The position numbers and the translations under genes are program-made. A DNA stretch of 9,251 bases. Origin: Candidatus Moraniibacteriota bacterium. GTDB taxonomy: Bacteria > Patescibacteriota > Minisyncoccia > Moranbacterales > UBA9337. Below are positions 1 through 6,397 of the stretch, in pieces. A model generated the notes under the pieces. It worked only from the letters and a program-made list of their open reading frames with translations, did no database searches and was not told where the DNA came from. The first letter of the stretch is position 1, and every line of letters begins with the position of its first letter. The stretch is from the NCBI GenBank assembly GCA_023229615.1, contig JALNYX010000038.1, positions 1-9,251 on the forward strand. Direction: 5' to 3'.

Positions 1-1
1 A

Positions 2-703
2 TCAACAGAGGAAGATTTGAGGGGAATTTATCGGATCAAAAAAGATAAAATTAAAACTATTCCCAGTGCGGTTTCTGACAAATTTTTTCAAATGAATCGC
101 AATGATTGGAAATTGATTGAAGTTAAAGAAAAATACAAACTGCCATTTAAGTTTATTCTTTTTTTGGGAACGATAGAGCCAAGAAAAAATATTTCAGCCA
201 TAGTTAAGGCATATGATCAACTTCGTGAAGATTCGGCGGGAAAATTCGCAGGATATAAATTGGTGATTGCGGGAGTCAAGGGATGGAAAGCAACGGAAAT
301 TTTCAGAACCATTCGCGCATCAAAATTTCGCAAAAATATTCTTCTGACTGGGTTCATTGAAGATGATGACAAGCCGGCATTGTACAATCTGGCTTCAGTT
401 TTTGTGTACCCATCACTTTTTGAGGGATTTGGATTTCCTCCGCTTGAAGCAGTCAGATGCGGGACGCCGGTAATTGTTTCTAATAATTCTTCCTTCCCGG
501 AAATTATTGGGTCAGGTGGAATAATGATTGATTCGCATAAATCGGACGAAATATATTTGGCAATGAAAGAAGTTTTGTCTAGTCGCGATTTGCAGGAAAA
601 TTTGAGACAAAAAGGACTTCGTCAGGCAATGCGATTTGATTGGAAGCAAACAGTGGAATCTTTTTTGAAATTAATTAAAAAATTAGAAATGGAAAGAAAA
701 TAA
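2..703 (+). CDS. GT4-family glycosyltransferase, C-terminal part
   Basis: A retaining GT-B glycosyltransferase that would move a sugar from an activated (probably nucleotide-sugar) donor to a surface glycan or lipid acceptor at the cytoplasmic face of the membrane. The reading frame is open to the left edge, so the gene is cut by the window: about 233 codons remain where whole GT4 proteins usually have about 350-400, and the N-terminal acceptor domain is missing. A TTG at 17 is unlikely to be the start, because the codons before it (Ser-Thr-Glu-Asp) fit the fold. Visible GT4 marks: 'FLGTIEPRKN' opening the donor domain, 'LTGFIEDDD' followed by 'LYNLASVFVYPSLFEGFG', and the E-x7-E motif 'EGFGFPPLE' with 'GTPVIVSN' after it. 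The stop lies 6 nt before the permease ATG, so both are probably co-transcribed. Acceptor and sugar cannot be told. Family call is secure; the specific role is not. Confidence 0.93.
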   Translation, partial: STEEDLRGIYRIKKDKIKTIPSAVSDKFFQMNRNDWKLIEVKEKYKLPFKFILFLGTIEPRKNISAIVKAYDQLREDSAGKFAGYKLVIAGVKGWKATEIFRTIRASKFRKNILLTGFIEDDDKPALYNLASVFVYPSLFEGFGFPPLEAVRCGTPVIVSNNSSFPEIIGSGGIMIDSHKSDEIYLAMKEVLSSRDLQENLRQKGLRQAMRFDWKQTVESFLKLIKKLEMERK

Positions 704-709
704 CTTGAT

Positions 710-1963
710 ATGCAGGAAATTTTGGTTTCAATTAGGTTGGCAATGAGAAATTTGCGTTCGAATATTGGTCGGACGATTTTATCTTTGACCGGAATTGTGA
801 TTGGCGTGGCGGCAGTGATTATTGTTTTATCATTGGGAGCAGGATTGAAAAATTTCGTGGTTGGTCAAATTGAGGCTTTTGGAAGCGATATTATTGAAGT
901 TGAAGTGAAGATTCCGAATGTTTCCAAGACATCAACCCAAAATGCTGGAGGTATTGCTGGCGGAACGCAAATTACTACTCTTAAAATCAAAGATGTGGAA
1001 GAAATTTCCAAGCTGGAAAATGTCAGATCTTGGTATGCCGGAATGATGGGTCAGCAACTTGTTAGTTATGAAGGAATCAATAAACAGGCAATAATTTTCG
1101 GAACGACTGTGGGAATATTGGAATCTGATGAAAAAATGGAAATTGAATCAGGTGTGATGTTTTCCCAGGAGGATGATGATAATCTCAAACAAGTTGTTGT
1201 TTTAGGGAGCGAAGTTAAGAATGCTTTTTTCGGAGAAGAAGATGCTATTGGAAAAACAGTAAGAATTAAGAATCAGAGCTATCGGGTTGTAGGGGTTCTA
1301 AAAAAGAGGGGATTGGTTGGTTTTTTTAACTTTGATGATGTGATGTATATGCCCATTCAAACTTTGCAAAAAAAATTGATGGGAGTTGATTATATCCAGT
1401 TTGCCATTTTTAATCTCAAAGATGTCAGCGCCACAGATGCGACTGTTTCTGAGGCGACTGCGATTATGCGCGATCAGCATGATATTACTGATCCTAGCGA
1501 CGATGATTTTGCAGTTAGTTCCATTGAGGAATTTAAAGTTATCCTGGATAAGGTTTTTCTTATAATAAATATTTTACTGTTAGCATTGACTTCAATTTCT
1601 TTGATTGTCGGAGGGGTGGGGATAATGAATGTGATGTATGTTTCGATTACCGAAAGAACAGCAGAGATTGGACTGCGGAAAGCAGTGGGTGCAAAAAAGT
1701 CGGATATTTTGAAGCAATTTTTATTTGAATCAATATTTCTAACCTTACTCGGAGGAATTATTGGAATAGGCTTTGGTTTGCTGGTTTCTTGGTTGGCAAC
1801 TTATGTGGTTAGCCGGTTTGGATATGTGGTTGAATTTCAAATTGGTACGGGGGCAATTTTAATTGCAGGAATTTTTTCCTTAGTAACAGGTGTTTTATTT
1901 GGAATTTATCCGGCGCGGAAAGGTTCAGAGCTGAGTCCGATGGAAGCTTTGCGAAAAGAGTAA
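710..1963 (+). CDS. MacB/FtsX-type ABC transporter permease
   Basis: Integral membrane subunit of a type VII (MacB/LolC-like, mechanotransmission) ABC system. 417 aa, the usual length for the family. Layout: a short cytoplasmic N-terminus, TM1 at about residues 24-46, a large extracytoplasmic MacB-type periplasmic core domain (about 50-280), then three TM segments at about 282-305, 338-366 and 380-400. The coupling segment 'ERTAEIGLRKAVGAKKSDI' (315-333) and the tail 'PARKGSELSPMEALRKE' are hallmarks of the FtsX domain. The ATPase partner is not in this window; it may lie upstream of the glycosyltransferase or elsewhere. The ATG at 710 has no clear Shine-Dalgarno site but directly gives the canonical 'RLAMRNLRSN...RTILSLTGIVIG' N-terminus. 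Known members export peptides, antibiotics or lipoproteins; the substrate here cannot be predicted. Confidence 0.93.
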   Translation: MQEILVSIRLAMRNLRSNIGRTILSLTGIVIGVAAVIIVLSLGAGLKNFVVGQIEAFGSDIIEVEVKIPNVSKTSTQNAGGIAGGTQITTLKIKDVEEISKLENVRSWYAGMMGQQLVSYEGINKQAIIFGTTVGILESDEKMEIESGVMFSQEDDDNLKQVVVLGSEVKNAFFGEEDAIGKTVRIKNQSYRVVGVLKKRGLVGFFNFDDVMYMPIQTLQKKLMGVDYIQFAIFNLKDVSATDATVSEATAIMRDQHDITDPSDDDFAVSSIEEFKVILDKVFLIINILLLALTSISLIVGGVGIMNVMYVSITERTAEIGLRKAVGAKKSDILKQFLFESIFLTLLGGIIGIGFGLLVSWLATYVVSRFGYVVEFQIGTGAILIAGIFSLVTGVLFGIYPARKGSELSPMEALRKE

Positions 1964-2003
1964 AGATGGTTTTCGAATGGCATAAAAACAAAATATGTCA
2001 ATA

Positions 2004-2032
2004 TTGCGCGATATTTGCTCGATTGATATACT
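2004..2032 (+). promoter_or_regulatory. Probable sigma70-type promoter, TTGCGC-N17-TATACT with TG extension
   Basis: TTGCGC (2004-2009), a 17-nt spacer and TATACT (2027-2032) preceded by TGA give an extended -10 promoter; transcription would start near 2039. It lies inside the long version of the following ORF (ATG at 1995), which argues that the true start is the ATG at 2067, about 28 nt after the predicted start site. Seen by eye only. Confidence 0.45.
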
Positions 2033-2066
2033 GGGGGGAGAGAAATTAATTTTTCAAAAAAAATAT

Positions 2067-2420
2067 ATGGAAATGGAAAAGAATGATTTTAGTTCAGAGA
2101 AGAAACCAAGGAAATCAAGCGACAGAAAAGTCGAGTTGGCGCTTTTTTTAATTTTAGGATTTTTACTGGGAGTGATGTTGAAGACAGAAGCTGTTAAAAA
2201 GTTAACCATTGGGTTTAATGATTATTTGGTAACAGCCGTCGCTAATGAAATAGATATCAATCAAATTCAGAAAGATGCAATGGCGAAGCAAGAGGCTCAG
2301 AAAAAAGAACAGGAGGATGCAATGCAACAACAACAAGTGCCGGCAGGCGAATCGGCTCAGTCAGGTCAAGATGTTAATACTCAGCAGAATCAGGATTGTG
2401 AAGGGGATGTGTGTAATTAG
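2067..2420 (+). CDS. Small single-pass membrane protein with CxxxxC tail, function unknown
   Basis: Not recognised as a named family. From the ATG at 2067 it has 117 residues: a charged N-terminus (1-21), one TM helix (about 22-39), an amphipathic stretch, a Gln/Lys/Glu-rich probable coiled coil (about 62-90), a low-complexity Gly/Ser/Gln linker, and a C-terminus with two cysteines in 'DCEGDVCN' (C111, C116). The tail should face outside if the N-terminus is cytoplasmic. The frame is open back to an ATG at 1995, but a probable promoter lies within that extension, and the 2067 context (AAATATATGGAA) closely matches the start of the next gene at 2468, so 2067 is preferred. It sits 47 nt before a double-CxxC thioredoxin-fold gene, so the Cys pair may be oxidised by, or exchange with, that protein; this is inference. 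It could instead bind a metal. Confidence 0.7.
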   Translation: MEMEKNDFSSEKKPRKSSDRKVELALFLILGFLLGVMLKTEAVKKLTIGFNDYLVTAVANEIDINQIQKDAMAKQEAQKKEQEDAMQQQQVPAGESAQSGQDVNTQQNQDCEGDVCN

Positions 2421-2467
2421 TAGAAAAGATGAATATTAATTGTAATAAATAAAAATAATAAAAATAT

Positions 2468-3556
2468 ATGGAAGAGGAAAAGATTGTAAACGAAGCTTCA
2501 GTAGAAAGCTCGAATGAAGAGAGTCAAGTGCAGGAGTCTCCTAGTGATGAAAAGAAGAAGATTAAAAATTTAATTTCACTTTCTATTCTGTTAGCAGGAT
2601 TGTTAATAGGAAGTCTTTTTGTTGATCTTGGTCAATTGATTAAAGGAGGGGGAATTTCTCAGAAAGTTCTTGATGGAAAAGATGTTTTTAGCTTGAATGA
2701 CAAGACGTGGGTAGCTTTTGAGGATCCGATTGTTAACGTTCAAGTTATTACAGATGAATCTTGTGAGGCTTGCAAGGCAGATGATTTTTTGCTTCAACTT
2801 CGAAGCGCTTTGCCGACAATCTCTACTTCATCTGTCGCGTATGATTCTACTGAAGGAAAGGATTTGATTGAGAAGTTTAAAATTAAAACTCTTCCGGCTT
2901 TTGTTTTTGATGCGAATATCAAGGATACCGGACTTTTTAGTCAAGCGGAGCCTATCTTTAAAAAAGAAGGAGAAATGTATTCTATCGATACAGCTCAAGT
3001 TGGAATTCCAGCCGGAAAATATTTGGAGCTTCCAACAATTGGAGAGAATGATATTGTTATTGGTTCAAAGGATAGCAAAGTGACATTGATTGAGTTCTCT
3101 GATTTCCAATGTCCATATTGCCAGAAGTTTCAGCAATCCGTAGATGAAATTTTGAAAGAATATGGAGATAAGATTACTTTTGTATATAAGCAATTTCCTT
3201 TGACCTCTATTCATCCTAAGGCTATGGATGCTGCGATGGCTTCTGAATGCGCCAATGAGCAGGGAAAATTCTTGGAATATGCCGACAAGCTTTTCACAAA
3301 TCAGGCTGATTGGAGTAAGGACACCAATAACGCGAGATTTGGAACGTATGCAGCTCAACTTGGTCTTAATGTCGGACAATTTAATCAATGTGTAAGTAGT
3401 GCTAAATATCAAGAAAAAATTCAAGCTAACGCGACTGAAGCGCAAGAATTCGGAATTTCAGGAACTCCAGCTTTGTTTATCAATGATCAATTCCAACCGG
3501 GAGCATCTTCTGTTGATGCGCTTAAGAAGGTTATTGACGAGCAGTTGGCGAAATAA
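2468..3556 (+). CDS. Membrane-anchored DsbA-like thiol-disulfide oxidoreductase with two thioredoxin-type domains
   Basis: Probable extracytoplasmic disulfide-exchange protein, 362 aa. Residues 1-34 are acidic/charged and cytoplasmic; one TM helix at about 35-56 anchors it. Domain 1 (about 75-170) has 'CEAC' (C99/C102) and a 'TLPAFVF' cis-Pro loop (P143), resembling a divergent thioredoxin fold. Domain 2 (about 188-360) is a clear DsbA/Thioredoxin_4 domain: 'FSDFQCPYCQKF' with CPYC at C215/C218, the cis-Pro loop 'GTPALFI' (P334), and a second Cys pair (C261, C308) in the helical insert, as in many actinobacterial-type DsbA proteins where they form a structural disulfide. Single-domain DsbA-like proteins are usually about 200-250 aa, so the extra N-terminal CxxC domain is notable. 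No DsbB or VKOR partner is visible in the window. A strong terminator follows. Oxidase versus isomerase activity cannot be decided from sequence. Confidence 0.9.
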   Translation: MEEEKIVNEASVESSNEESQVQESPSDEKKKIKNLISLSILLAGLLIGSLFVDLGQLIKGGGISQKVLDGKDVFSLNDKTWVAFEDPIVNVQVITDESCEACKADDFLLQLRSALPTISTSSVAYDSTEGKDLIEKFKIKTLPAFVFDANIKDTGLFSQAEPIFKKEGEMYSIDTAQVGIPAGKYLELPTIGENDIVIGSKDSKVTLIEFSDFQCPYCQKFQQSVDEILKEYGDKITFVYKQFPLTSIHPKAMDAAMASECANEQGKFLEYADKLFTNQADWSKDTNNARFGTYAAQLGLNVGQFNQCVSSAKYQEKIQANATEAQEFGISGTPALFINDQFQPGASSVDALKKVIDEQLAK

Positions 3557-3586
3557 GATTATATTAGGCTAATTTTTCAATCTACT

Positions 3587-3621
3587 AAAAACCCCAATCT
3601 TTTGTGATGATTGGGGTTTTT
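3587..3621. terminator. Bidirectional intrinsic terminator between convergent genes
   Basis: A perfect 13-bp stem, AAAAACCCCAATC (3587-3599) with GATTGGGGTTTTT (3609-3621), and a 9-nt loop. The arms provide a T run on both strands, so it can end the thioredoxin-fold gene (stop 3556) on the plus strand and the deacetylase gene (stop 3675) on the minus strand. Confidence 0.9.
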
Positions 3622-3674
3622 GAAATAGAAAAGTTTATTTGTTCTGGGGCGGAGCGTTTTTTTTGGCAAATTGT

Positions 3675-4466
3675 TTATATGGATATGTTTTCAAGAAAGG
3701 CATATTCCTTCTCTTTTTTTGGATGGCAAACAATTTCCGTTCCTGGTTTGATAAATTTTTCAGGATTATTTTTATTTAATATCCAATCCAGGCTTAATAA
3801 ATATTTTGAAGAGTGGATATTTTTGAAATTATGCAGAATATTTTTATTTCTAAAATAAAACAAGTATAAGACGTGACGAACTATTTTGTTGACAAATGGA
3901 CATCCGTTTTTTCCAAGTCTGATATAAGTAATTTTGTGTTTTTCTGCCAAGAGGCAAGCTATTTGGAAAAAATATGGGAAGAGATGGATGTGTTCATGAG
4001 AGTTTAATCCGTCCGGTTTTTGTCCGAATAATTTTTCAAAATGCTGAATTTGTTCGTTCCACATTTTTTCAACTTCAGAAGCAGTAAATTTTCTTCGAAA
4101 GTAATAATCAAGAATAAAGTTTTTTCCTCTCCGGAAAGCTCCATCTGGCGATTCAACTTTCAGATATTTGAAAGTTTCCAGGTGTAAATCAATCTTGATG
4201 CCTGATTGCTTGAGAATAGATATCTCTTGTTCGGATAAATTCCTTTCCGCCATTACCGCTACTCGATTAATTTTTCCCTTTTTTATTAATTCTATAATTT
4301 TGGAGTTTTTTTCAAAACTTTCCCCAAAATCGTCAGCTGAAATGGTGATATTTTTTTTGAATTTTTCGTCGCCAATAGAAGTAGTGACGGAGGTTTTTTC
4401 TTTTGTCATAGGTAGCAGTGATAATTTGCAATTATGCTTCTGTTTGTTATTTTTAACAGCATACAA
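3675..4466 (-). CDS. YdjC/ChbG/HpnK-like carbohydrate deacetylase
   Basis: Probable metal-dependent deacetylase that removes N-acetyl groups from sugars (ChbG acts on chito-oligosaccharides, HpnK on hopanoid sugar). Family motifs occur in order in the 263-aa product: 'ISADDFGES' (Asp pair at 45-46), 'DLHLE' (H95), 'NSHEHIHLFP' (H157, H159, H161) and the C-terminal 'TEIVCHP' (E244, H248). The catalytic Asp and metal-binding His positions are therefore all present. About 38 residues precede the conserved core and look unconserved; ATGs at 4466 and 4409 are both possible starts and neither has a good Shine-Dalgarno site. It is divergent from the GT39 gene and convergent with the thioredoxin-fold gene. 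With two glycosyltransferases nearby it may act on a cell-surface glycan, which is inference; no signal peptide is evident. Confidence 0.87.
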   Translation of the reverse strand: MYAVKNNKQKHNCKLSLLPMTKEKTSVTTSIGDEKFKKNITISADDFGESFEKNSKIIELIKKGKINRVAVMAERNLSEQEISILKQSGIKIDLHLETFKYLKVESPDGAFRRGKNFILDYYFRRKFTASEVEKMWNEQIQHFEKLFGQKPDGLNSHEHIHLFPYFFQIACLLAEKHKITYIRLGKNGCPFVNKIVRHVLYLFYFRNKNILHNFKNIHSSKYLLSLDWILNKNNPEKFIKPGTEIVCHPKKEKEYAFLENISI

Positions 4467-4483
4467 AAACTAAGCCATTCCTT

Positions 4484-4513
4484 TTGATAATATGGCATTG
4501 TTTGTGCTATAAT
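4484..4513 (+). promoter_or_regulatory. Probable extended -10 promoter of the GT39 gene
   Basis: TTGATA (4484-4489), an 18-nt spacer and a perfect TATAAT (4508-4513) preceded by TGC, so also an extended -10. The predicted start is near 4520, leaving about 20 nt of leader before the ATG at 4540. No Shine-Dalgarno site is visible in that leader. Confidence 0.65.
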
Positions 4514-4526
4514 TTCTGATATCTGA

Positions 4527-4554
4527 ATTATAACAAAAGATGAAAAATAAACAA
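4527..4554 (-). promoter_or_regulatory. Possible minus-strand promoter of the deacetylase gene
   Basis: On the minus strand TTGTTT (4554-4549), a 16-nt spacer and a perfect TATAAT (4532-4527) point toward the deacetylase gene and would start near 4520. The -10 box is the mirror copy of the plus-strand one in a dyad, TATAATT (4508-4514) and AATTATA (4526-4532). The -35 match is only moderate. Confidence 0.35.
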
Positions 4555-6102
4555 AGTACCATTTTGATAATTTTGGCAGGGTTAATTTTGCTGGGATTAT
4601 TTTTGCGTGTTTATGCGATAAATATTGCTCCTCCGGGGATATATCCAGATGAAGCGGTAAATGGGCAAGATGCTTTGAGGTTTTTGGACGGAGCCGGTTG
4701 GCAATGGTTTTATCCGGATAATGATGGACGGGAAGGTTTTTTTATAAATCTGGTTGCTTTGAGCTTCTCGATTTTTGGCGTGAGTGCTTTTTCACTGAGG
4801 TTGCCGGCGATTATTTTTGGTACCTTGACTATTCTCGGTACTTATTTGCTTGCCAGGGTTCTTTTTAAAAATGAAAAGATAGCTCTTTTAGCAGGCTTTT
4901 TGAATGCGGTTTCTTTCGGAGCGATTATTTTTAGTAGGATTTCTTTTCGCGCCAGTATGTTGCCTTTTATTTTGGTCTGGTCGTTTTACTTTTTCTTTGT
5001 GGGAATTCAATCTCGGAAAATTATCCATTTTGCAATTGCCGGAGCAATCTTTGGTCTGGGGATGCATAGCTATATCGCCTTTCGTGTTGCGCCATTGATC
5101 CTACTGGGTCTTTTGCCGTTCTTATTCGTTTCAAAAGATGAATTTTTGAAAAATTTTTGGAAACAGATTCTGGCTTTTGTTTTTTCTTTTGTGATAATTT
5201 CTGCGCCGATGTTTTTCACTTTCTACTCTCACCCGGAATATTTTTGGTCGCGAACTGAGGCTGTTTCGGTTTTTTCTTCTCGCAGCAGCGGGCATCCATT
5301 GGAAGTGCTAGTGCATAATTTCGAATTAAGTTTGCTTAAATATAATTTTGTCGGGGATATGAATTGGCGGGACAATTTTCCTCCATATCCGATTCTTAAT
5401 CTTGTTGAAGGGATATTTTTTCTGGGCGGGTTAATTGGCTCGTTAGTGATTTTTTTTCGATTTTTATTTTTGCGGATATTTCGGAAAATTAAATCAGAAA
5501 ATTTGGTTATCTGCGCTTTTTTGTTGCTTTGGTTTTTTGGTATGTTGGCGCCGGAGTTTATGAGCGCGGAAGGAAATCCGCATGCCCTGCGTTCAATTGG
5601 GGCTTTGCCGGTAGTGTTTATTTTTTCTGCTGCATTTGCTGTTTTTTTGCAGGAAAATTTGGAAAAATTTTCCAAATTTAGAAAAAAGACGATTTATGGA
5701 TTTTTTATTGTTATTTTTTTGTTTATTGGGGTTTTTGATATTGCTAAGTATTTTGTTTTTTGGGCGAATAATGCTCAAACTGCCAGGGCGTTTGAAAAAA
5801 ATGTTACCGATCTGGCTTATTATACGGAAGGTTTGCCAAAGGAGAAAAAAGTCTATGCGATTTTGGGAAATATGCAGAGAGTGGTGGTGCGGATTTTCAA
5901 TTGGAACCGCTTGAATTTTCATGATTTAAATCCGGTTGAGTTGGATGGATTTGATTTTGGTAATGATGGAAATCGAGTTTTTGTTTTTACGGATTATAAA
6001 AAAGATGAGATTATTGAAAAGTTGTCGGAGCGTTTTGGAAAAATGGAAATGAAAAAAATAACCGATAAAAACGGTTTGGAGTATTATGTTTTGCAAGAAT
6101 AG
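4540..6102 (+). CDS. GT39/PMT-type (ArnT-like) integral membrane glycosyltransferase
   Basis: GT-C fold enzyme that would transfer a sugar from a polyprenyl-phosphate donor to a protein or glycan on the outer face of the membrane. 520 aa, normal for the family. TM1 is at about 7-27, followed by the loop 'YPDEAVNGQDAL' with the acidic pair D36-E37, the usual place of the catalytic Asp in GT39/PMT_2 proteins. 'FSLRLPAIIFG' and 'ILGTYLLARVLF' are typical of PMT_2. Further TM helices lie at about 112-133, 137-155, 162-198, 208-226, 286-311, 321-337, 351-370 and 383-405, with 'HALRSIGALPVVFIFSA' before the last pair. Residues from about 410 on are hydrophilic and form a small C-terminal domain of unclear role. 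It has its own promoter, and a new promoter begins 9 nt after its stop. Acceptor unknown: lipid A-like, teichoic, glycoprotein and other surface glycans are all possible. Confidence 0.9.
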   Translation: MKNKQSTILIILAGLILLGLFLRVYAINIAPPGIYPDEAVNGQDALRFLDGAGWQWFYPDNDGREGFFINLVALSFSIFGVSAFSLRLPAIIFGTLTILGTYLLARVLFKNEKIALLAGFLNAVSFGAIIFSRISFRASMLPFILVWSFYFFFVGIQSRKIIHFAIAGAIFGLGMHSYIAFRVAPLILLGLLPFLFVSKDEFLKNFWKQILAFVFSFVIISAPMFFTFYSHPEYFWSRTEAVSVFSSRSSGHPLEVLVHNFELSLLKYNFVGDMNWRDNFPPYPILNLVEGIFFLGGLIGSLVIFFRFLFLRIFRKIKSENLVICAFLLLWFFGMLAPEFMSAEGNPHALRSIGALPVVFIFSAAFAVFLQENLEKFSKFRKKTIYGFFIVIFLFIGVFDIAKYFVFWANNAQTARAFEKNVTDLAYYTEGLPKEKKVYAILGNMQRVVVRIFNWNRLNFHDLNPVELDGFDFGNDGNRVFVFTDYKKDEIIEKLSERFGKMEMKKITDKNGLEYYVLQE

Positions 6103-6110
6103 GGTGTATC

Positions 6111-6139
6111 TTGACCTTTTTTGCGGGATGATTTATGAT
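6111..6139 (+). promoter_or_regulatory. Strong sigma70-type promoter of the attenuator/leader unit
   Basis: TTGACC (6111-6116), a 17-nt spacer and TATGAT (6134-6139): five of six consensus bases in each box with optimal spacing, the best promoter match in the window. The expected start is near 6146, only a few nt before the leader ORF's ATG (6149), so that message would be nearly leaderless. The -35 box begins 9 nt after the GT39 stop codon. Confidence 0.7.
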
Positions 6140-6148
6140 TAAGAGGCT

Positions 6149-6232
6149 ATGAAAACAGTGAAAATAATAACAAATTGGTTTTTCTTTTTCTTCTTTACCG
6201 GACCAAGAAGGCCGATTTGTTTTTGCGGATAA
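6149..6232 (+). CDS. Candidate Phe leader peptide (27 aa)
   Basis: ATG at 6149 and TAA at 6230-6232 bound a 27-codon ORF. Codon 10 is TGG (Trp) and codons 11-16 are TTT TTC TTT TTC TTC TTT, six Phe in a row; the peptide ends in 'PICFCG', with one more Phe. The three C bases within the 18-nt pyrimidine run all sit in third codon positions, as expected if Phe coding rather than a plain pyrimidine tract is kept. The purine stretch AAGAGG (6141-6146) resembles a Shine-Dalgarno site but is only 2 nt from the ATG and overlaps the predicted transcription start, so translation may be leaderless. The peptide likely has no function beyond sensing charged tRNA-Phe. It lies upstream of a terminator and within the attenuator fold. 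Too short for homology-based proof. Confidence 0.55.
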   Translation: MKTVKIITNWFFFFFFTGPRRPICFCG

Positions 6233-6255
6233 GTTCAAGACTTTTCAATAAAAAC

Positions 6256-6284
6256 AAACCGGTCTTCGGACCGGTTTTTTTGTT
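6256..6284 (+). terminator. Intrinsic terminator with UUCG tetraloop
   Basis: AAACCGGTC (6256-6264), loop TTCG (6265-6268) and GACCGGTTT (6269-6277) form a 9-bp stem closed by the very stable C(UUCG)G loop, followed by more T residues. It is the 3:4 stem of the candidate attenuator. Confidence 0.88.
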
Positions 6285-6311
6285 CTTTTAAATTATGAAG
6301 ATAATAGCACT

Positions 6312-6355
6312 ACATCCAAAATATAATTTTTTATAAAAAATTATATTTTGGATGT
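6312..6355. repeat. 44-bp perfect palindrome
   Basis: Each half is 22 bp (left half begins ACATCCAAAATATAAT, centred at 6333/6334) and the match is exact with no unpaired centre. It lies between the attenuator terminator and the 73-codon ORF. It lacks a following T run, so it is not a standard terminator. It could be a protein-binding operator, an RNA stability hairpin on a read-through message, or the remnant of a small inverted-repeat element. A weak TTGGAT-N17-TACAAC promoter-like pair (6348-6376) overlaps its right end. Confidence 0.85.
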
Positions 6356-6384
6356 TGAAAGTAAAATTCATACAACAAGGATAG

Positions 6385-6391
6385 AAAGGAG
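6385..6391 (+). promoter_or_regulatory. Strong Shine-Dalgarno site of the 73-codon ORF
   Basis: AAAGGAG, 6 nt before the ATG at 6398. It is the clearest ribosome binding site in the window, where most other genes have weak or no such site, and it supports translation of this small ORF. Confidence 0.8.
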
Positions 6392-6397
6392 AATATT

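Larger units (their letters stand above)
6146..6285 (+). promoter_or_regulatory. Candidate phenylalanine transcription attenuator (leader RNA)
   Basis: This RNA can fold into three exclusive stems. Stem 1:2 pairs 6169-6178 with 6212-6221 (10 bp, one G-U). Stem 2:3, the antiterminator, pairs 6210-6225 with 6249-6264 (16 positions, one A-C mismatch, two G-U). Stem 3:4, the terminator, pairs 6256-6264 with 6269-6277 around a UUCG tetraloop and ends in a U run. The leader ORF's Phe codons (6179-6196) lie just after segment 1, so a ribosome stalled there would cover segment 1 and free segment 2 to form the antiterminator. A ribosome reaching the stop (6230-6232) would cover part of segment 2 and let the terminator form. 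This is the known logic of enterobacterial pheL/pheM and trpL. Pairings were read by eye. It might instead be an unrelated ~140-nt small RNA. Confidence 0.6.

Noticed and set aside
1995..2066. Longer N-terminus (24 extra codons) of the small membrane protein
   Set aside because: A probable extended -10 promoter (2004-2032) lies within it and the ATG at 1995 has no ribosome site; the extra residues do not resemble the rest of the protein.
3065..3445. Minus-strand 126-codon ORF
   Set aside because: Antisense to the DsbA-like domain including its CPYC site; no family features.
3563..3578. Small inverted repeat ATTAG-G-CTAAT followed by T run as an extra terminator
   Set aside because: The stem is five A/T-rich pairs with a one-base loop and cannot form; the perfect hairpin at 3587-3621 is sufficient.
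3604..3858. Plus-strand 84-codon ORF after the terminator
   Set aside because: It begins inside the terminator loop and overlaps the deacetylase gene, whose motifs are intact on the other strand; composition is just the antisense of that gene.
4168..4473. Plus-strand 101-codon ORF
   Set aside because: Lies fully antisense to the N-terminal half of the deacetylase; no Shine-Dalgarno site, no recognisable motif.
5229..5922. Two overlapping minus-strand ORFs of 148 and 109 codons
   Set aside because: Antisense to the conserved GT39 coding frame; Lys/Asn-rich translations typical of reversed AT-rich membrane-protein DNA.
6146..6285. Signal recognition particle RNA, 6S RNA, T-box or known riboswitch
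   Set aside because: None of the conserved SRP loop bases, the large 6S bubble or the T-box bulge sequence was found; the Phe-codon leader model explains the structure better.
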